Assembly: GCA_013099015.1 (NCBI GenBank)
Contig: CP039998.1
Location: 248,001-312,000, forward strand
Length of the DNA: 64,000 bases
Reading direction: 5' to 3'
DNA from: Candidatus Saccharibacteria bacterium oral taxon 488
GTDB lineage: Bacteria; Patescibacteriota; Saccharimonadia; Saccharimonadales; Saccharimonadaceae
The position numbers and the translations under genes are program-made. Positions within the stretch are counted from its first letter, which is position 1, and the number at the start of each line of letters is the position of its first letter. The notes beneath the pieces were generated by a model. That model worked only from the letters and a program-made list of their open reading frames with translations. It was not told where the DNA came from and ran no database searches. Shown one piece after another: positions 51,576 to 60,084 of the stretch.

Positions 51576-51809
51576 CTATTTCTTCTCAAGCACTGCAACC
51601 CGTTTTTTCAAATCATCCAGTTCGGCGCGGAGTTCGCTTGTGCTTGCTGCGGGATTGTTTGGTTCTGTCTTTTTAGTTTTAGCGTCTTTCTCTTGCTTAG
51701 CTCTCTGTTCCTTGCCAGCTTTTGCGGCAATATGCATAGAGATGGCGCTACTTGATACTACGATAATAATACCTATCATAGATACGATGTCTAGGGGTTT
51801 GATTTCCAT
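51576..51809 (-). CDS. Small membrane protein with coiled coil
   Basis: A 77-residue protein: one transmembrane helix (about residues 8-26, IVSMIGIIIVVSSSAIS), a Lys-rich linker and a C-terminal coiled coil (LRAELDDLKKRVAVLEKK). AGAGGA precedes the ATG, and TATAAT lies about 37 nt upstream. No family recognised. It lies upstream of the FtsX operon in the same orientation, but apparently with separate transcription. Confidence 0.7.
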   Translation of the reverse strand: MEIKPLDIVSMIGIIIVVSSSAISMHIAAKAGKEQRAKQEKDAKTKKTEPNNPAASTSELRAELDDLKKRVAVLEKK

Positions 51810-51932
51810 ATATTCCTCTGTTTATGATTTATTGTTAGGTTTATTATACATCCTGCTGTGGTATGCGGCTAGTAGGTTGACGCTAGCTGTGCACTTTAGT
51901 TATAATTGGACTATCACCATAGTCAGACAAGC

Positions 51933-52985
51933 CTAAGGTTTCGACCGAACGCTGTTTCTGGCCTTTTTAATATCTCTTTTTTTGATGCGCAATCCCCACT
52001 GCTGAACAGTGACGTCTAGTGCATAGCCTTCGGGAAATAAGCCTTCAATCGTCCAGCCGTGTCGCTGCAAACAAGCTATCTGCCACGGCTCAGGAATGAG
52101 ATGGACATATAGCTTACGACTATAACCAGCTAATAATTGTGGCAAGTTAGCTACCAGTACTTCGAAAACAGTCTCTGATTTCGCTACCAATGGCATGATT
52201 TTAATCGGCTGGCCTTTCTTTGGAGTTGCGCCGACAACGCCAACGACCTTTCTATCCTGCTCAGCGATAAAAATAAGCTTATATTTCGTATCGACATTTC
52301 GACCCTCACGCCGTCGATAACCAGCAAACAGTGTATCAATCCATGCATTATTAACGCCGTAAAAACTACTGCCCACCTGCGACAAAATCAGCCGTCTCGT
52401 CGCAGCGGTATGCTTTTTCTCGTCAAACGGGACGATTGAAATATCTGACAAGCCAGGAGTTGTGCTCTGACTCAGCGGCTTGTATAGCATACACTCGTCG
52501 ATACCAGGTTTATAATGATCTTGCGCCTTACCAGCCAGATGAAAGCCTTTGCGCAATAGAAACTTGAACGTGGCTTGGTTTTGGGCAGCCACTGTACAGT
52601 AGAGTTGCCGAGCGTAGTGTTTGCGAGCAAAATCCTCAGCATGGCGAAGTAACTTACTGCCAATGCCAAATTTACCGCGATATTCTGGCGCAACGATGAG
52701 CGGACTAATTTTAACTGTCCCCTGCTTCTTGACAACTAGATGAATCATTCCAGCAGGATGATAATTAACTTCTGCAATAAACATGTATTGCCCGAGTGAA
52801 AACTGCCCGACAGAATCGATGTTATTATTGATATGCGTAGTAAAAATCCGCTGTGCATGAGCTTGATGATCGCCATCGTAAAATGGTTCAAGCGCTTCTG
52901 TCATCAGGCGAAAAACGAAATCAAAATCGCCTGTTTTAGCCTTACGGATAGCCACAGCGGCTAACGATTTCTTACATCGGTGCAT
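51933..52985 (-). CDS. GNAT N-acetyltransferase (two-domain)
   Basis: A 350-residue protein. The N-terminal domain (about residues 10-170) is a GNAT acetyltransferase with the acetyl-CoA loop IVAPEYRGKFGIGSKLLRHA and the following NQATFKFLLRKGF helix. The C-terminal half (about 180-330) has similar secondary structure but no clear acetyl-CoA loop, suggesting a degenerate second GNAT domain. Substrate unknown. No Shine-Dalgarno site is evident before the ATG. Confidence 0.8.
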   Translation of the reverse strand: MHRCKKSLAAVAIRKAKTGDFDFVFRLMTEALEPFYDGDHQAHAQRIFTTHINNNIDSVGQFSLGQYMFIAEVNYHPAGMIHLVVKKQGTVKISPLIVAPEYRGKFGIGSKLLRHAEDFARKHYARQLYCTVAAQNQATFKFLLRKGFHLAGKAQDHYKPGIDECMLYKPLSQSTTPGLSDISIVPFDEKKHTAATRRLILSQVGSSFYGVNNAWIDTLFAGYRRREGRNVDTKYKLIFIAEQDRKVVGVVGATPKKGQPIKIMPLVAKSETVFEVLVANLPQLLAGYSRKLYVHLIPEPWQIACLQRHGWTIEGLFPEGYALDVTVQQWGLRIKKRDIKKARNSVRSKP

Positions 52986-53125
52986 GAGCTTATTGTCTTA
53001 TACCCTATACAATAATACAAGTTATCTATCGCTATACATGCGTAATTTATGGCTATAGCTGTCAAATTGGTACAAGTACAGACCGTAACCACTACTAAGG
53101 CGCGAGACATTCCGCCTTGCGCCGT

Positions 53126-53155
53126 AAAAGCCGCCCATTGCTTTTGGGTGGTTTA
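53126..53155. terminator. Probable terminator hairpin
   Basis: A stem formed by AAAGCCGCCCA and TGGGTGGTTT around a 7-nt loop, with A/T-rich flanks, directly downstream of the RdgB-like gene on the minus strand. Confidence 0.5.
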
Positions 53156-53181
53156 TGCTTCTGTTTTGGTGTTGGGGTGTC

Positions 53182-53769
53182 TTATGTTTTTGCTAGATAA
53201 TCTCTCAGCATTACAAATCCATCAACCGCCTCAATCGCCGCCAAATATTCTTGCCACTCCTCATCATTCAGCTCTGCCAAGCTGCGGCCAGGAAAGCTCG
53301 AGTGTCCATAAATATATAGCAATTCCGTCCAGCCATGTAATTTATCGCCACGTGGCTCGTCAATGATAAATCCCTCTTCATCGGCTACGAAAATGTGGTC
53401 TTTCTCACCGTCAAAATAGCCAACCGCAAAAGAAAATATAGCCCTACAATCAGTTTCACCTTGCATTAATTTGATGATGCCGGGATAGCTAAAACTATCC
53501 AGTAGCAATTTAACAAACGGCCCCGGAAAACCTTTCAAAGCCGGGATGAAAAAACCGCGATCATCAACGATCAGGCGCTTGTTTGGAAAAGCTTTTTTAG
53601 CTTGCGCCAGTTTATCCTTGGCAATTGTTTGAATATCCAGCCCCCGCCCTTCGTCAAAATCGTAATCAAGTTGCTGCAGGTCAATGCCAAGCGGCTGGAG
53701 CAATTCCTGAAGGCTAGTGAACTTGCGCTGATTAGAGGTGATGAAGTAAATCGTTTTACTTTTTGTCAT
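53182..53769 (-). CDS. RdgB/HAM1-like NTP pyrophosphatase
   Basis: A 195-residue inosine-triphosphate pyrophosphatase family protein, which removes ITP, XTP and dITP. Motifs: FITSNQRKFTSLQE at the N-terminus, LIVDDRGFFIPALKGFPGPF with the catalytic acidic pair, FSFAVGYFDGE, and PGRSLAELNDEEW at the C-terminal end. It lies in a region rich in nucleotide-processing genes. Confidence 0.88.
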   Translation of the reverse strand: MTKSKTIYFITSNQRKFTSLQELLQPLGIDLQQLDYDFDEGRGLDIQTIAKDKLAQAKKAFPNKRLIVDDRGFFIPALKGFPGPFVKLLLDSFSYPGIIKLMQGETDCRAIFSFAVGYFDGEKDHIFVADEEGFIIDEPRGDKLHGWTELLYIYGHSSFPGRSLAELNDEEWQEYLAAIEAVDGFVMLRDYLAKT

Positions 53770-53999
53770 GAATAATCCTTTCTATATCATAACATCAAGA
53801 GCGACCAGATGTATTGATCTGGTCGTATAAAATGATGGAGTTAATACAAGCAACTTCTCTCAGATCACGAACATCTCCTTGTTGTGAAACAGCGCGCGGA
53901 TGTTGGTTGCGGTTTTATTTTAGCATCTACAATAAGATGCGGGTCTAGATGTGTGATATGCTGATAGATAACACTAGGACGATTGTGTTATTTGATTTA

Positions 54000-54689
54000 T
54001 TACGCGATATCCTGTGTATTATTCTCAACAATATCAACCCAAACTCGACTGATTTCTTCAAATAATTCATCTTTAGTGTTTTCATTAAAGACAGTATAGT
54101 CTGCTGACCATTCTGATAATTGATATTCTGTATCAAGCTGTACCTTTCCCGAAAGATTTCTGACCATTCTGACCATCGCTCCAGAGAGTTCACGTATTAA
54201 AGCCCTATCTGCCATTGTCCGTACACCGCCAATCGTGATAAGTCTGTTGCCTGCTTGTAGGGAGGTATCTACATTGTATCTTAAAATATCTCCCCAAACC
54301 GTTGGAGAAACCATAACGATGGCGCTTCTGCCGAGCCACTCCAGCAATGGACGGTGTTGATTCTTTGTCTCATGCGTTAGCTCAGCTAATTCACCAGAGC
54401 GTAGAGATTTTATATAAGCATCTGATAATTGTGGAATATTTTGGTCGGACGATACGCTCATCCCGTATTCACTTAGTTTATCTGATAATATATCCTTGTA
54501 GTCTTCTGTCCGAGAGTTCTGATCATTTGATATATCAGCAAGTAGTGATCTCCCGATTTGCATAATAGAGTCTGAAAACTCAAAGTGCTCCGATTGCATT
54601 GGCCGAGCAATTTCTGACAACATATTAGCAGCTGTTGTTTTGCCGCTACCAGCAGCACCGCCAAATCCTACAACGTATGCCTCTCTCAT
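54000..54689 (-). CDS. P-loop nucleotide kinase-like protein
   Basis: A 229-residue P-loop NTPase with Walker A GFGGAAGSGKTTAAN (about residues 8-22), resembling deoxynucleoside monophosphate or dephospho-CoA kinases. A LTHETKNQHRPLLEWLGR segment and a C-terminal EWSADYTVFNENTKDELFEEI segment match the phage-type dNMP kinase pattern. It overlaps the fusion gene upstream by 4 nt (ATGA), so the two proteins are probably made together and act in one nucleotide pathway. Specificity unknown. Confidence 0.7.
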   Translation of the reverse strand: MREAYVVGFGGAAGSGKTTAANMLSEIARPMQSEHFEFSDSIMQIGRSLLADISNDQNSRTEDYKDILSDKLSEYGMSVSSDQNIPQLSDAYIKSLRSGELAELTHETKNQHRPLLEWLGRSAIVMVSPTVWGDILRYNVDTSLQAGNRLITIGGVRTMADRALIRELSGAMVRMVRNLSGKVQLDTEYQLSEWSADYTVFNENTKDELFEEISRVWVDIVENNTQDIA

Positions 54690-55936
54690 AAACCAAATTC
54701 AGCGGGCAGGGTTTGCAACATGAACTCTTCTGGCTTTTCGGTAAATATAATCCTTTTTCCTATTGCCTGTGCATAGCCGATTTCAATCAGTGCTGACGCA
54801 CCGACATAGCCGCCAACAGAACAAACAATCAGTGCATCACAATTGTCTATCATGTCTAGATGATATCGCTCTAGCTCAAGTGGAGACATTCCTTCCTCGC
54901 CAGAGAATACAACAAATTCTTCGCCTGGGTTTTTTGGTTCTTCAAACCTTGGACTGAGAATTTCAACTCCACGTTTCGATAACGTCTTCTTAATTTCCAG
55001 AATGTGCGGCAGATGCTTGCGGAAACTGCCAGATAGAACAACTGAACGATACTCTTGCTTAGCGGTACCGTGAATCATATTAGAGTCTGAAGGCACTAGT
55101 TTTTCAACGCCAAACTGCTCAATGACCGCTTGTGCGATTGCCGAGCAGGCTCGTGCGCCATGCATCCACAACGGATCGTCTGACATCAAAGACTCAAGCT
55201 CGTTGATAGATATCTTTGCATACACCTCCTCATTTTTTGCTGCAAAATCGGTTGGAGTAATCATGTTTGGGTGATCTGCATCATCAAATACATCATTAGG
55301 CTTTAAATTATATCCGACCAGCTTCATGTAAGTTAATTCACCACCATTATAGATTGCCACTGGAGTAGTGCTTTCGATGATTGGTAACTTGTTTTTTATA
55401 CTATCAACAACGTCACGCAAACTATGCTGCGAGTGCTTTTCGTTCAAAAATGGAAAATCTTGCAATACAGTGCCAACGCCAATATCTAAGTTATATCGTT
55501 CAACGATATTTCCGCTTTCTTTGATAACTAGTTCCGTCGATCCGCCTCCAATGTTGATTAGCAGCAGTGGCGTGTTCGATATATACTCAGAAGACAAAGC
55601 CTGCTCTAAATAAAACCCCTCAAGTTCATGCTGAACGACGGTAAAGCATAAACCAGTTTGCTCAAAGAAGTCGTCCGCTAGACGTCGATAGGCTGGCATA
55701 CTTAGTTTGCGAAAGACAGCGGTTGCAAAAACCTTGATTCTATCAGCTTCATATTTATCTTTAACTGAGTTGACATAGTCAATTAATTCTTTCTTGAGAT
55801 TCTCTGATAGGCCGGCGTCGGGAGAAATTTCTTTTTTAAACGGTAGACTTTTCGTTTCTTGGAGCTTTACGGCTTTCTCTTCGACAGCGTACACTTTGAT
55901 AGTTGACGATCCGATATCAATGTAGATAGTTTTCAC
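54686..55936 (-). CDS. Ppx/GppA-like and deoxyribosyltransferase-like fusion
   Basis: A 416-residue two-domain protein. Residues 1-280 are an actin/HSP70-fold Ppx/GppA exopolyphosphatase-type domain (IYIDIGSSTIKVYAVEE at the N-terminus; LINIGGGSTELVI in the middle). Residues about 300-416 resemble nucleoside 2-deoxyribosyltransferases or the TIR-like NDT fold (VVLSGSFRKHLPH, then CDALIVCSVGGYVGASALIEIGYAQAIG). The start is GTG at 55936 with AGGAGGGG 5 nt upstream; the frame is open further upstream without support. I know of no standard gene with this fusion. Paired with a P-loop kinase, it suggests polyphosphate, (p)ppGpp or nucleotide metabolism. Confidence 0.7.
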   Translation of the reverse strand: MKTIYIDIGSSTIKVYAVEEKAVKLQETKSLPFKKEISPDAGLSENLKKELIDYVNSVKDKYEADRIKVFATAVFRKLSMPAYRRLADDFFEQTGLCFTVVQHELEGFYLEQALSSEYISNTPLLLINIGGGSTELVIKESGNIVERYNLDIGVGTVLQDFPFLNEKHSQHSLRDVVDSIKNKLPIIESTTPVAIYNGGELTYMKLVGYNLKPNDVFDDADHPNMITPTDFAAKNEEVYAKISINELESLMSDDPLWMHGARACSAIAQAVIEQFGVEKLVPSDSNMIHGTAKQEYRSVVLSGSFRKHLPHILEIKKTLSKRGVEILSPRFEEPKNPGEEFVVFSGEEGMSPLELERYHLDMIDNCDALIVCSVGGYVGASALIEIGYAQAIGKRIIFTEKPEEFMLQTLPAEFGL

Positions 55937-56069
55937 TTCCCCTCCTGGTATTAATTTTACTACGCGGTCGGCTATCAAAATAGAAGTCTAGTGTCGTTAT
56001 TGTAACAGATGAGATACAGGGGTGTAAATATACGCTTGCCTTTGCTCGATAGAAAACCTATCGTTACAT

Positions 56070-56375
56070 CTACCTATATTTCCGCGCCGCTATAGCAAAC
56101 CACATAAAGTAATCCTCCAACGATTCGTCCTCCATGCCGGCGAATAGTTCGCGGGCGCGCAGGACTTCGCGGAGTTTTGGCGATTTTTGGCGGGCGAGTT
56201 GCTCGGCGGTGGCGTCCAATAAGTCCAAGCCGCGCTGCCAGGCGCCAGTCATTGCAGCCGTATCGCCGCGGCGCCGGGCGGCAAACGCTCGCCCGACCTC
56301 CGAGCCGATGTTGCCCATTTGCTCAAATATCGTTAGGCTCTGCCACTTTTGCCGATCAAAGACGTGTTCACTCAT
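56070..56375 (-). CDS. Small helical hypothetical protein
   Basis: A 101-residue, all-helical protein without recognised family (MSEHVFDRQKWQSLTIFEQM at the start; ARELFAGMEDESLEDYFMWF near the end). It overlaps the DUF5674 gene by 8 nt and has CCGGAG six bases before the ATG, so the two form an operon. The pattern resembles small partner proteins of DUF5674, but the function is unknown. Confidence 0.7.
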   Translation of the reverse strand: MSEHVFDRQKWQSLTIFEQMGNIGSEVGRAFAARRRGDTAAMTGAWQRGLDLLDATAEQLARQKSPKLREVLRARELFAGMEDESLEDYFMWFAIAARKYR

Positions 56376-56709
56376 GAACGACTCCGGCGATGATATCGAT
56401 AATTTGCTGCCGCACCGCTGGGTCGAGCACATCGCGCGACGGATTATTTTGCCGCGGACGGATGTTTATCATGCTATCAAACTCGATAAATTCATCAGTA
56501 CCAAACTTGTCCGGATGTAGGTTGATTCCCCATAGATCTGCTTGTTGCGATCCGCGTTCTAGCAAATACGCCTCGCCATCAGCATGCATGTCCATATCAA
56601 TCAACACAATTTTCTTAGCAATATCGACATCCGCTTTGACCATCGTGCCGTACATTCTCTCGGCCATCGGGCGAAGCTCGGCGAGGGTTATTGAATCAAC
56701 AATCTTCAT
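56368..56709 (-). CDS. DUF5674 family protein
   Basis: A 113-residue protein of DUF5674, recognised from VKADVDIAKKIVLIDMDMHA, EAYLLERGSQQADLWGINL, FIEFDSMINIRP and the basic NNPSRDVLD segment. The family is found largely in CPR/Patescibacteria and cyanobacteria and has no known function. No signal peptide. First gene of a two-gene operon with the helical protein at 56070-56375. Confidence 0.8.
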   Translation of the reverse strand: MKIVDSITLAELRPMAERMYGTMVKADVDIAKKIVLIDMDMHADGEAYLLERGSQQADLWGINLHPDKFGTDEFIEFDSMINIRPRQNNPSRDVLDPAVRQQIIDIIAGVVHE

Positions 56710-56818
56710 GATTTAATTGTAGCACAGACGGCTGGTGCTTTAGCGAGATATGCTGACGGCGGAATCTTTATGTAAAGCAGGAGTTGAGAGTCTGTTTGAC
56801 GACTTTAATATGCACAAT

Positions 56819-57394
56819 TTAGGAAGACCTATTCTTGGACCCGTATTTTTCTCTAGCTATTTTAGTATACTTTCTGATAAAATCGCTTTTTGCATCAGTA
56901 TATCCATCTCTGTCATGCTCAAATTCCTTCCAAAGTTTTAGTTTCAATTTCTCGTACTGTTTGGCAATGTCGCCATTCTCAATTAAATAATCCCTAAAGT
57001 AGATCTCATCATTATCCCCCGCAACCCTAATGTGGAGATGAAATACCTTATCCGCGAAGCCCTGTTTGGTATATCCCTTATTCAATGAGATTCGTTTTGC
57101 TTTCTCACTCATGCACAACCAATTATTTTCAACAAGGATATTTTTTACAGGCTCTAATTCTTTTTCCGACGGGACTTCAAGCAATATATCTACTATATTC
57201 TTTGCCTGTATATTTGGGATGGCCGTGCTACCAATGTGAGATATTTGTGTTATGTATTTTTCTGGCACCAATGAGGAGATGGCTTTCACTTCCTCATCAT
57301 ACCAGCGTGCCCATTCTCTATTGTGTTCTACAAGAAATATGGGGAATAATTGCCACAATTCTTCCAAACTCATTTTCTCTAGCTCTCTGTCCAT
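56819..57394 (-). CDS. GrpB/UPF0157 family protein
   Basis: A 191-residue GrpB-like protein of the nucleotidyltransferase superfamily. The hallmark HIGSTAIPNIQAKNIVDILL (about residues 53-72) and later FHLHIR and FRDYL segments are present. Possible nucleotidyltransferase or dephospho-CoA-kinase-associated role; not established. The gene is clearly more AT-rich than its neighbours, suggesting recent transfer. Confidence 0.85.
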   Translation of the reverse strand: MDRELEKMSLEELWQLFPIFLVEHNREWARWYDEEVKAISSLVPEKYITQISHIGSTAIPNIQAKNIVDILLEVPSEKELEPVKNILVENNWLCMSEKAKRISLNKGYTKQGFADKVFHLHIRVAGDNDEIYFRDYLIENGDIAKQYEKLKLKLWKEFEHDRDGYTDAKSDFIRKYTKIAREKYGSKNRSS

Positions 57395-57403
57395 TACATC
57401 CTC

Positions 57404-58789
57404 CTACTCAAACCTCACCACAAACCGCATACCCCGCCCATGCGGCGTGAAGTCATAGTCCAGGCCCTTGGTATCGAGTAGCATTTTCACGGTGTAGAGG
57501 CCAATGCCGCTGCTGTCAGCGTGCTGCTTCGCGCCGTCAGAGCTGCGATAAAACGGATCGAAGACGCGCTGGAGTTGCTGTTTGGTGAGTGGTTTGCAAG
57601 CATTTTCGATAGCCAGCTCATTCTGGTTGCAAGTAATTTTTATCACGCTCCTGGCATCGCCGTGGCGCACTGCATTTGATACCAAATTCGAGATGACGTG
57701 GCGCATCATGTCGCGGTTAGCACGCACGGTCGTTGGGTGTGCGTCAACCGCGAAAGTCATGCCGCGCGTTTTTGCCAGCAACACATAATCTTCAACCACT
57801 TCAGCGACTAGCTTATCAATCCTCAATCGTTTCTCCTGACGCAAAGCTTGCTCGGCAACACTGCCAGAGCGCAAGACATCATTCACCATTGCCGCCAAGC
57901 GGTCAACCTGTGCCACCGATTCCGCCAGGTACTGATCGCGATTTTTATACTCGCCAATGTTCAGCTGCATATTTTCAAGCATGATCCGGAGGGCCGCCAA
58001 CGGCGTTTTCAGCTCATGCGAAGCCGCACGGAGGAAGGCAATCTTCTCTTTCTCGAGCTGCGTGATCCGCTTATTTTCATGCTCCAGCGAGCGAATCGTT
58101 TGCCATAGATTTTGATAGAGTTCATTAATATTTCGCCCCAGCACGCCGATTTCATCACGGCTATTCACTGGGTATCGCGCACCCTTTTCCAGCTGCTGCA
58201 TCGTCGTCGTCACCGCCGCCATCTGGCGAATCGGCCGCGTCACAAAACGGCTATAGATGTACGAAAACACCAGCGCTACCAGCAACGAGCCGAGCATGGT
58301 ATATGGCAATACCTGCAAGGTAGCGAGCTTGGCCTGAGTAACAGGCGCCACGTCGGCCAACAGCTTGACCGCAATCGTTTGGCCTTGGCTATTCGTCACA
58401 CTCCCCTGCCGCAAAATCACCGAGCGCGGATCGACCGTTTGGCCATCAGCGATTTTCACCACGCTGGTATCGACCGATTTACCGCTGTCCGTCACGATGT
58501 TGATCGATTGAAAACCTTGAAAATACTGATCACGCCCGTCAATTGTCAGCGTGATATTAACATTTTTCACCTGAGCAAATTCCTGGCTGATCCGGCGCAT
58601 TTCCTCGGTGGATTTGCCCCGCAGCTTGGTCGTCAGCGCCGTGAGATTATTCGCCGCCTCTCGCTCTTTTTGCTGCAAATAAAATTGCGGCATCAAGGTG
58701 TAGACCAGCACATGCACCAGGATAATTAACGCCGCGAATAGGCCGATTGACACCAAAAAGGTTTTGGGGAATAATTTAAGATTCTTCAT
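57404..58789 (-). CDS. Sensor histidine kinase (HAMP-HisKA-HATPase)
   Basis: A 461-residue membrane kinase: helix at about residues 10-32, extracytoplasmic sensor (about 33-165), second helix (about 166-186), HAMP (about 187-240), HisKA with the phospho-acceptor His in RAASHELKTPLAALR (about 260-274), and HATPase_c with SNLVSNAVRHG, GIGLYTVKMLL. It overlaps the response regulator gene by 14 nt and is co-expressed with it. The signal is unknown; a cell-envelope stress role is plausible. Confidence 0.93.
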   Translation of the reverse strand: MKNLKLFPKTFLVSIGLFAALIILVHVLVYTLMPQFYLQQKEREAANNLTALTTKLRGKSTEEMRRISQEFAQVKNVNITLTIDGRDQYFQGFQSINIVTDSGKSVDTSVVKIADGQTVDPRSVILRQGSVTNSQGQTIAVKLLADVAPVTQAKLATLQVLPYTMLGSLLVALVFSYIYSRFVTRPIRQMAAVTTTMQQLEKGARYPVNSRDEIGVLGRNINELYQNLWQTIRSLEHENKRITQLEKEKIAFLRAASHELKTPLAALRIMLENMQLNIGEYKNRDQYLAESVAQVDRLAAMVNDVLRSGSVAEQALRQEKRLRIDKLVAEVVEDYVLLAKTRGMTFAVDAHPTTVRANRDMMRHVISNLVSNAVRHGDARSVIKITCNQNELAIENACKPLTKQQLQRVFDPFYRSSDGAKQHADSSGIGLYTVKMLLDTKGLDYDFTPHGRGMRFVVRFE

Positions 58790-59432
58790 AGCGGTAGCCC
58801 ACCCCCTTCACCGTGATAATGCAATCCAGGTGCAATTTCTTACGCAGATTTTTGATGTAAACGTCGATCACTCGATCAAACGGCACCTCGTCATCACGCC
58901 ACAACTTGTCGATGATAGCTTGCCGGCTCCAGACCATGTTTGGATTATCGACGAGCAGCTTGAGCAGTTGCACTTCCTTGGGTTTGAGATGCGCGTCACT
59001 ACCATCATAAAATCCCTGATAGGCCATAAAATCAACCGAGGCCAGGCCGCGCTGCCACAAGGCTTTTTTGACAGACTGCTGTCGGCGAAGTAGCGCCTTG
59101 ATCCGCTTTTCTAAAATCACCAGCGAGAACGGCTTGCTCATATAGTCATCCGCCAGCTCGTCAAAACTAGCAACTTGCGTCGGCTCGTCGTGCAGCGCCG
59201 TCAGCATCAGCACCGGCACGTCGCTGGTCTGGCGAATTTGGTGCAGCGTCTCGATACCGCTCATCCCTGGCAGCATAATGTCGAGGATAATCACATCTGC
59301 CCCAGCAAATCTCTGCAGCGCTTCCTCACCGCTGGTCGCCGTCAGTACCGTAAAGCCGCGCTGGCGGAGAAACTGCTCAGTGCCAGTGCGTAAGGTGGGC
59401 TCGTCTTCAACAATAAGAATCGTTGATGTCAT
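58776..59432 (-). CDS. OmpR/PhoB-family response regulator
   Basis: A 218-residue regulator: receiver domain (residues 1-120; acidic EDEP, phospho-acceptor Asp in VIILDIMLPGMSG, Thr in MLTALHDE, Lys in MSKPF) and a C-terminal winged helix (LKPKEVQLLKLLVDN ... VDVYIKNLRKKL ... VKGVGYRYE). The start at 59432 lies 6 nt after TATACT, giving a leaderless message; the frame extends upstream through the promoter. Confidence 0.93.
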   Translation of the reverse strand: MTSTILIVEDEPTLRTGTEQFLRQRGFTVLTATSGEEALQRFAGADVIILDIMLPGMSGIETLHQIRQTSDVPVLMLTALHDEPTQVASFDELADDYMSKPFSLVILEKRIKALLRRQQSVKKALWQRGLASVDFMAYQGFYDGSDAHLKPKEVQLLKLLVDNPNMVWSRQAIIDKLWRDDEVPFDRVIDVYIKNLRKKLHLDCIITVKGVGYRYEES

Positions 59433-59446
59433 ATAAGTAGTATACC

Positions 59447-59477
59447 GAAAATGCCGCCCGTGGTAAACGAGCGGCAT
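59447..59477 (-). terminator. Terminator of greA-like gene
   Basis: A 7-bp stem (ATGCCGC / GCGGCAT) with a 13-nt loop, followed leftward by TTTTC. It lies between the greA-like gene and the response regulator promoter. Confidence 0.7.
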
Positions 59478-59509
59478 GGGGCGCGTGGTCAGCGTCAAAT
59501 TGGGGCGCG

Positions 59510-59971
59510 TTAGTGGACGCCGACCACTTGCAGGCGCCGGGTGGTGCGACCGAGACCGAGAGAGATGGTTTCGGTGGCGTGGCGGTTGAGGAGGCTTTGT
59601 CCGAGGGGGCTATCGACCGAGATGCGGCCGTCAGACGGATCAGCCTCGAGGCTGTCAACGAGGGTGTAGCGAAAGAGCTGGCCCTGCTGATCGATGAGAT
59701 CAACCACCGAGCCAATGGCGATGCGTAGCCGATCGCGCTTACGCGGCAGCGGCTTGGCGGTCTTGAGCGCAGTGCGTTTCTCGGTGAGCTTACCATGGAC
59801 GTTTTCGAGATTCATGATAATGTCGCTGCGGCGGAGTTTGTCGTCGCGAGATTTGGCGCGGCCGATGTCGCGTAGTTCAGCCGAGAGTGCTTTTTCGCGG
59901 ATTTCGAGTTCGTTGATTTGCTTGTGTAATTCTTTGAAGCCTTTTTTACTGAGATATGTTGTCGTATTCAT
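59510..59971 (-). CDS. GreA/GreB-like factor with altered tip
   Basis: A 153-residue protein with GreA/GreB architecture: N-terminal coiled coil (about residues 8-75) and C-terminal FKBP-like domain (about 85-153; IGSVVDLIDQQGQ, SLEADPSDGRISVDSPLGQSL). In true GreA the coiled-coil tip carries Asp41 and Glu44 in an ENAEY context for RNA cleavage. Here the tip reads IGRAKSRDDKLRRSD, with a basic character and no clear pair. It may be a Gfh1-like or Rnk-like factor that binds the secondary channel without cleavage. GAAAGGGTAAGG precedes the ATG. Confidence 0.78.
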   Translation of the reverse strand: MNTTTYLSKKGFKELHKQINELEIREKALSAELRDIGRAKSRDDKLRRSDIIMNLENVHGKLTEKRTALKTAKPLPRKRDRLRIAIGSVVDLIDQQGQLFRYTLVDSLEADPSDGRISVDSPLGQSLLNRHATETISLGLGRTTRRLQVVGVH

Positions 59972-60084
59972 CCTTACCCTTTCTGGTGAGGCTCACCTCA
60001 CCGTAACTTATTACACCATGGCATTCTGAAAATTAGCTGAAAAATTGTAAAAATGTCAAAAAAAGTCACGCCACCAGAGGTAAA

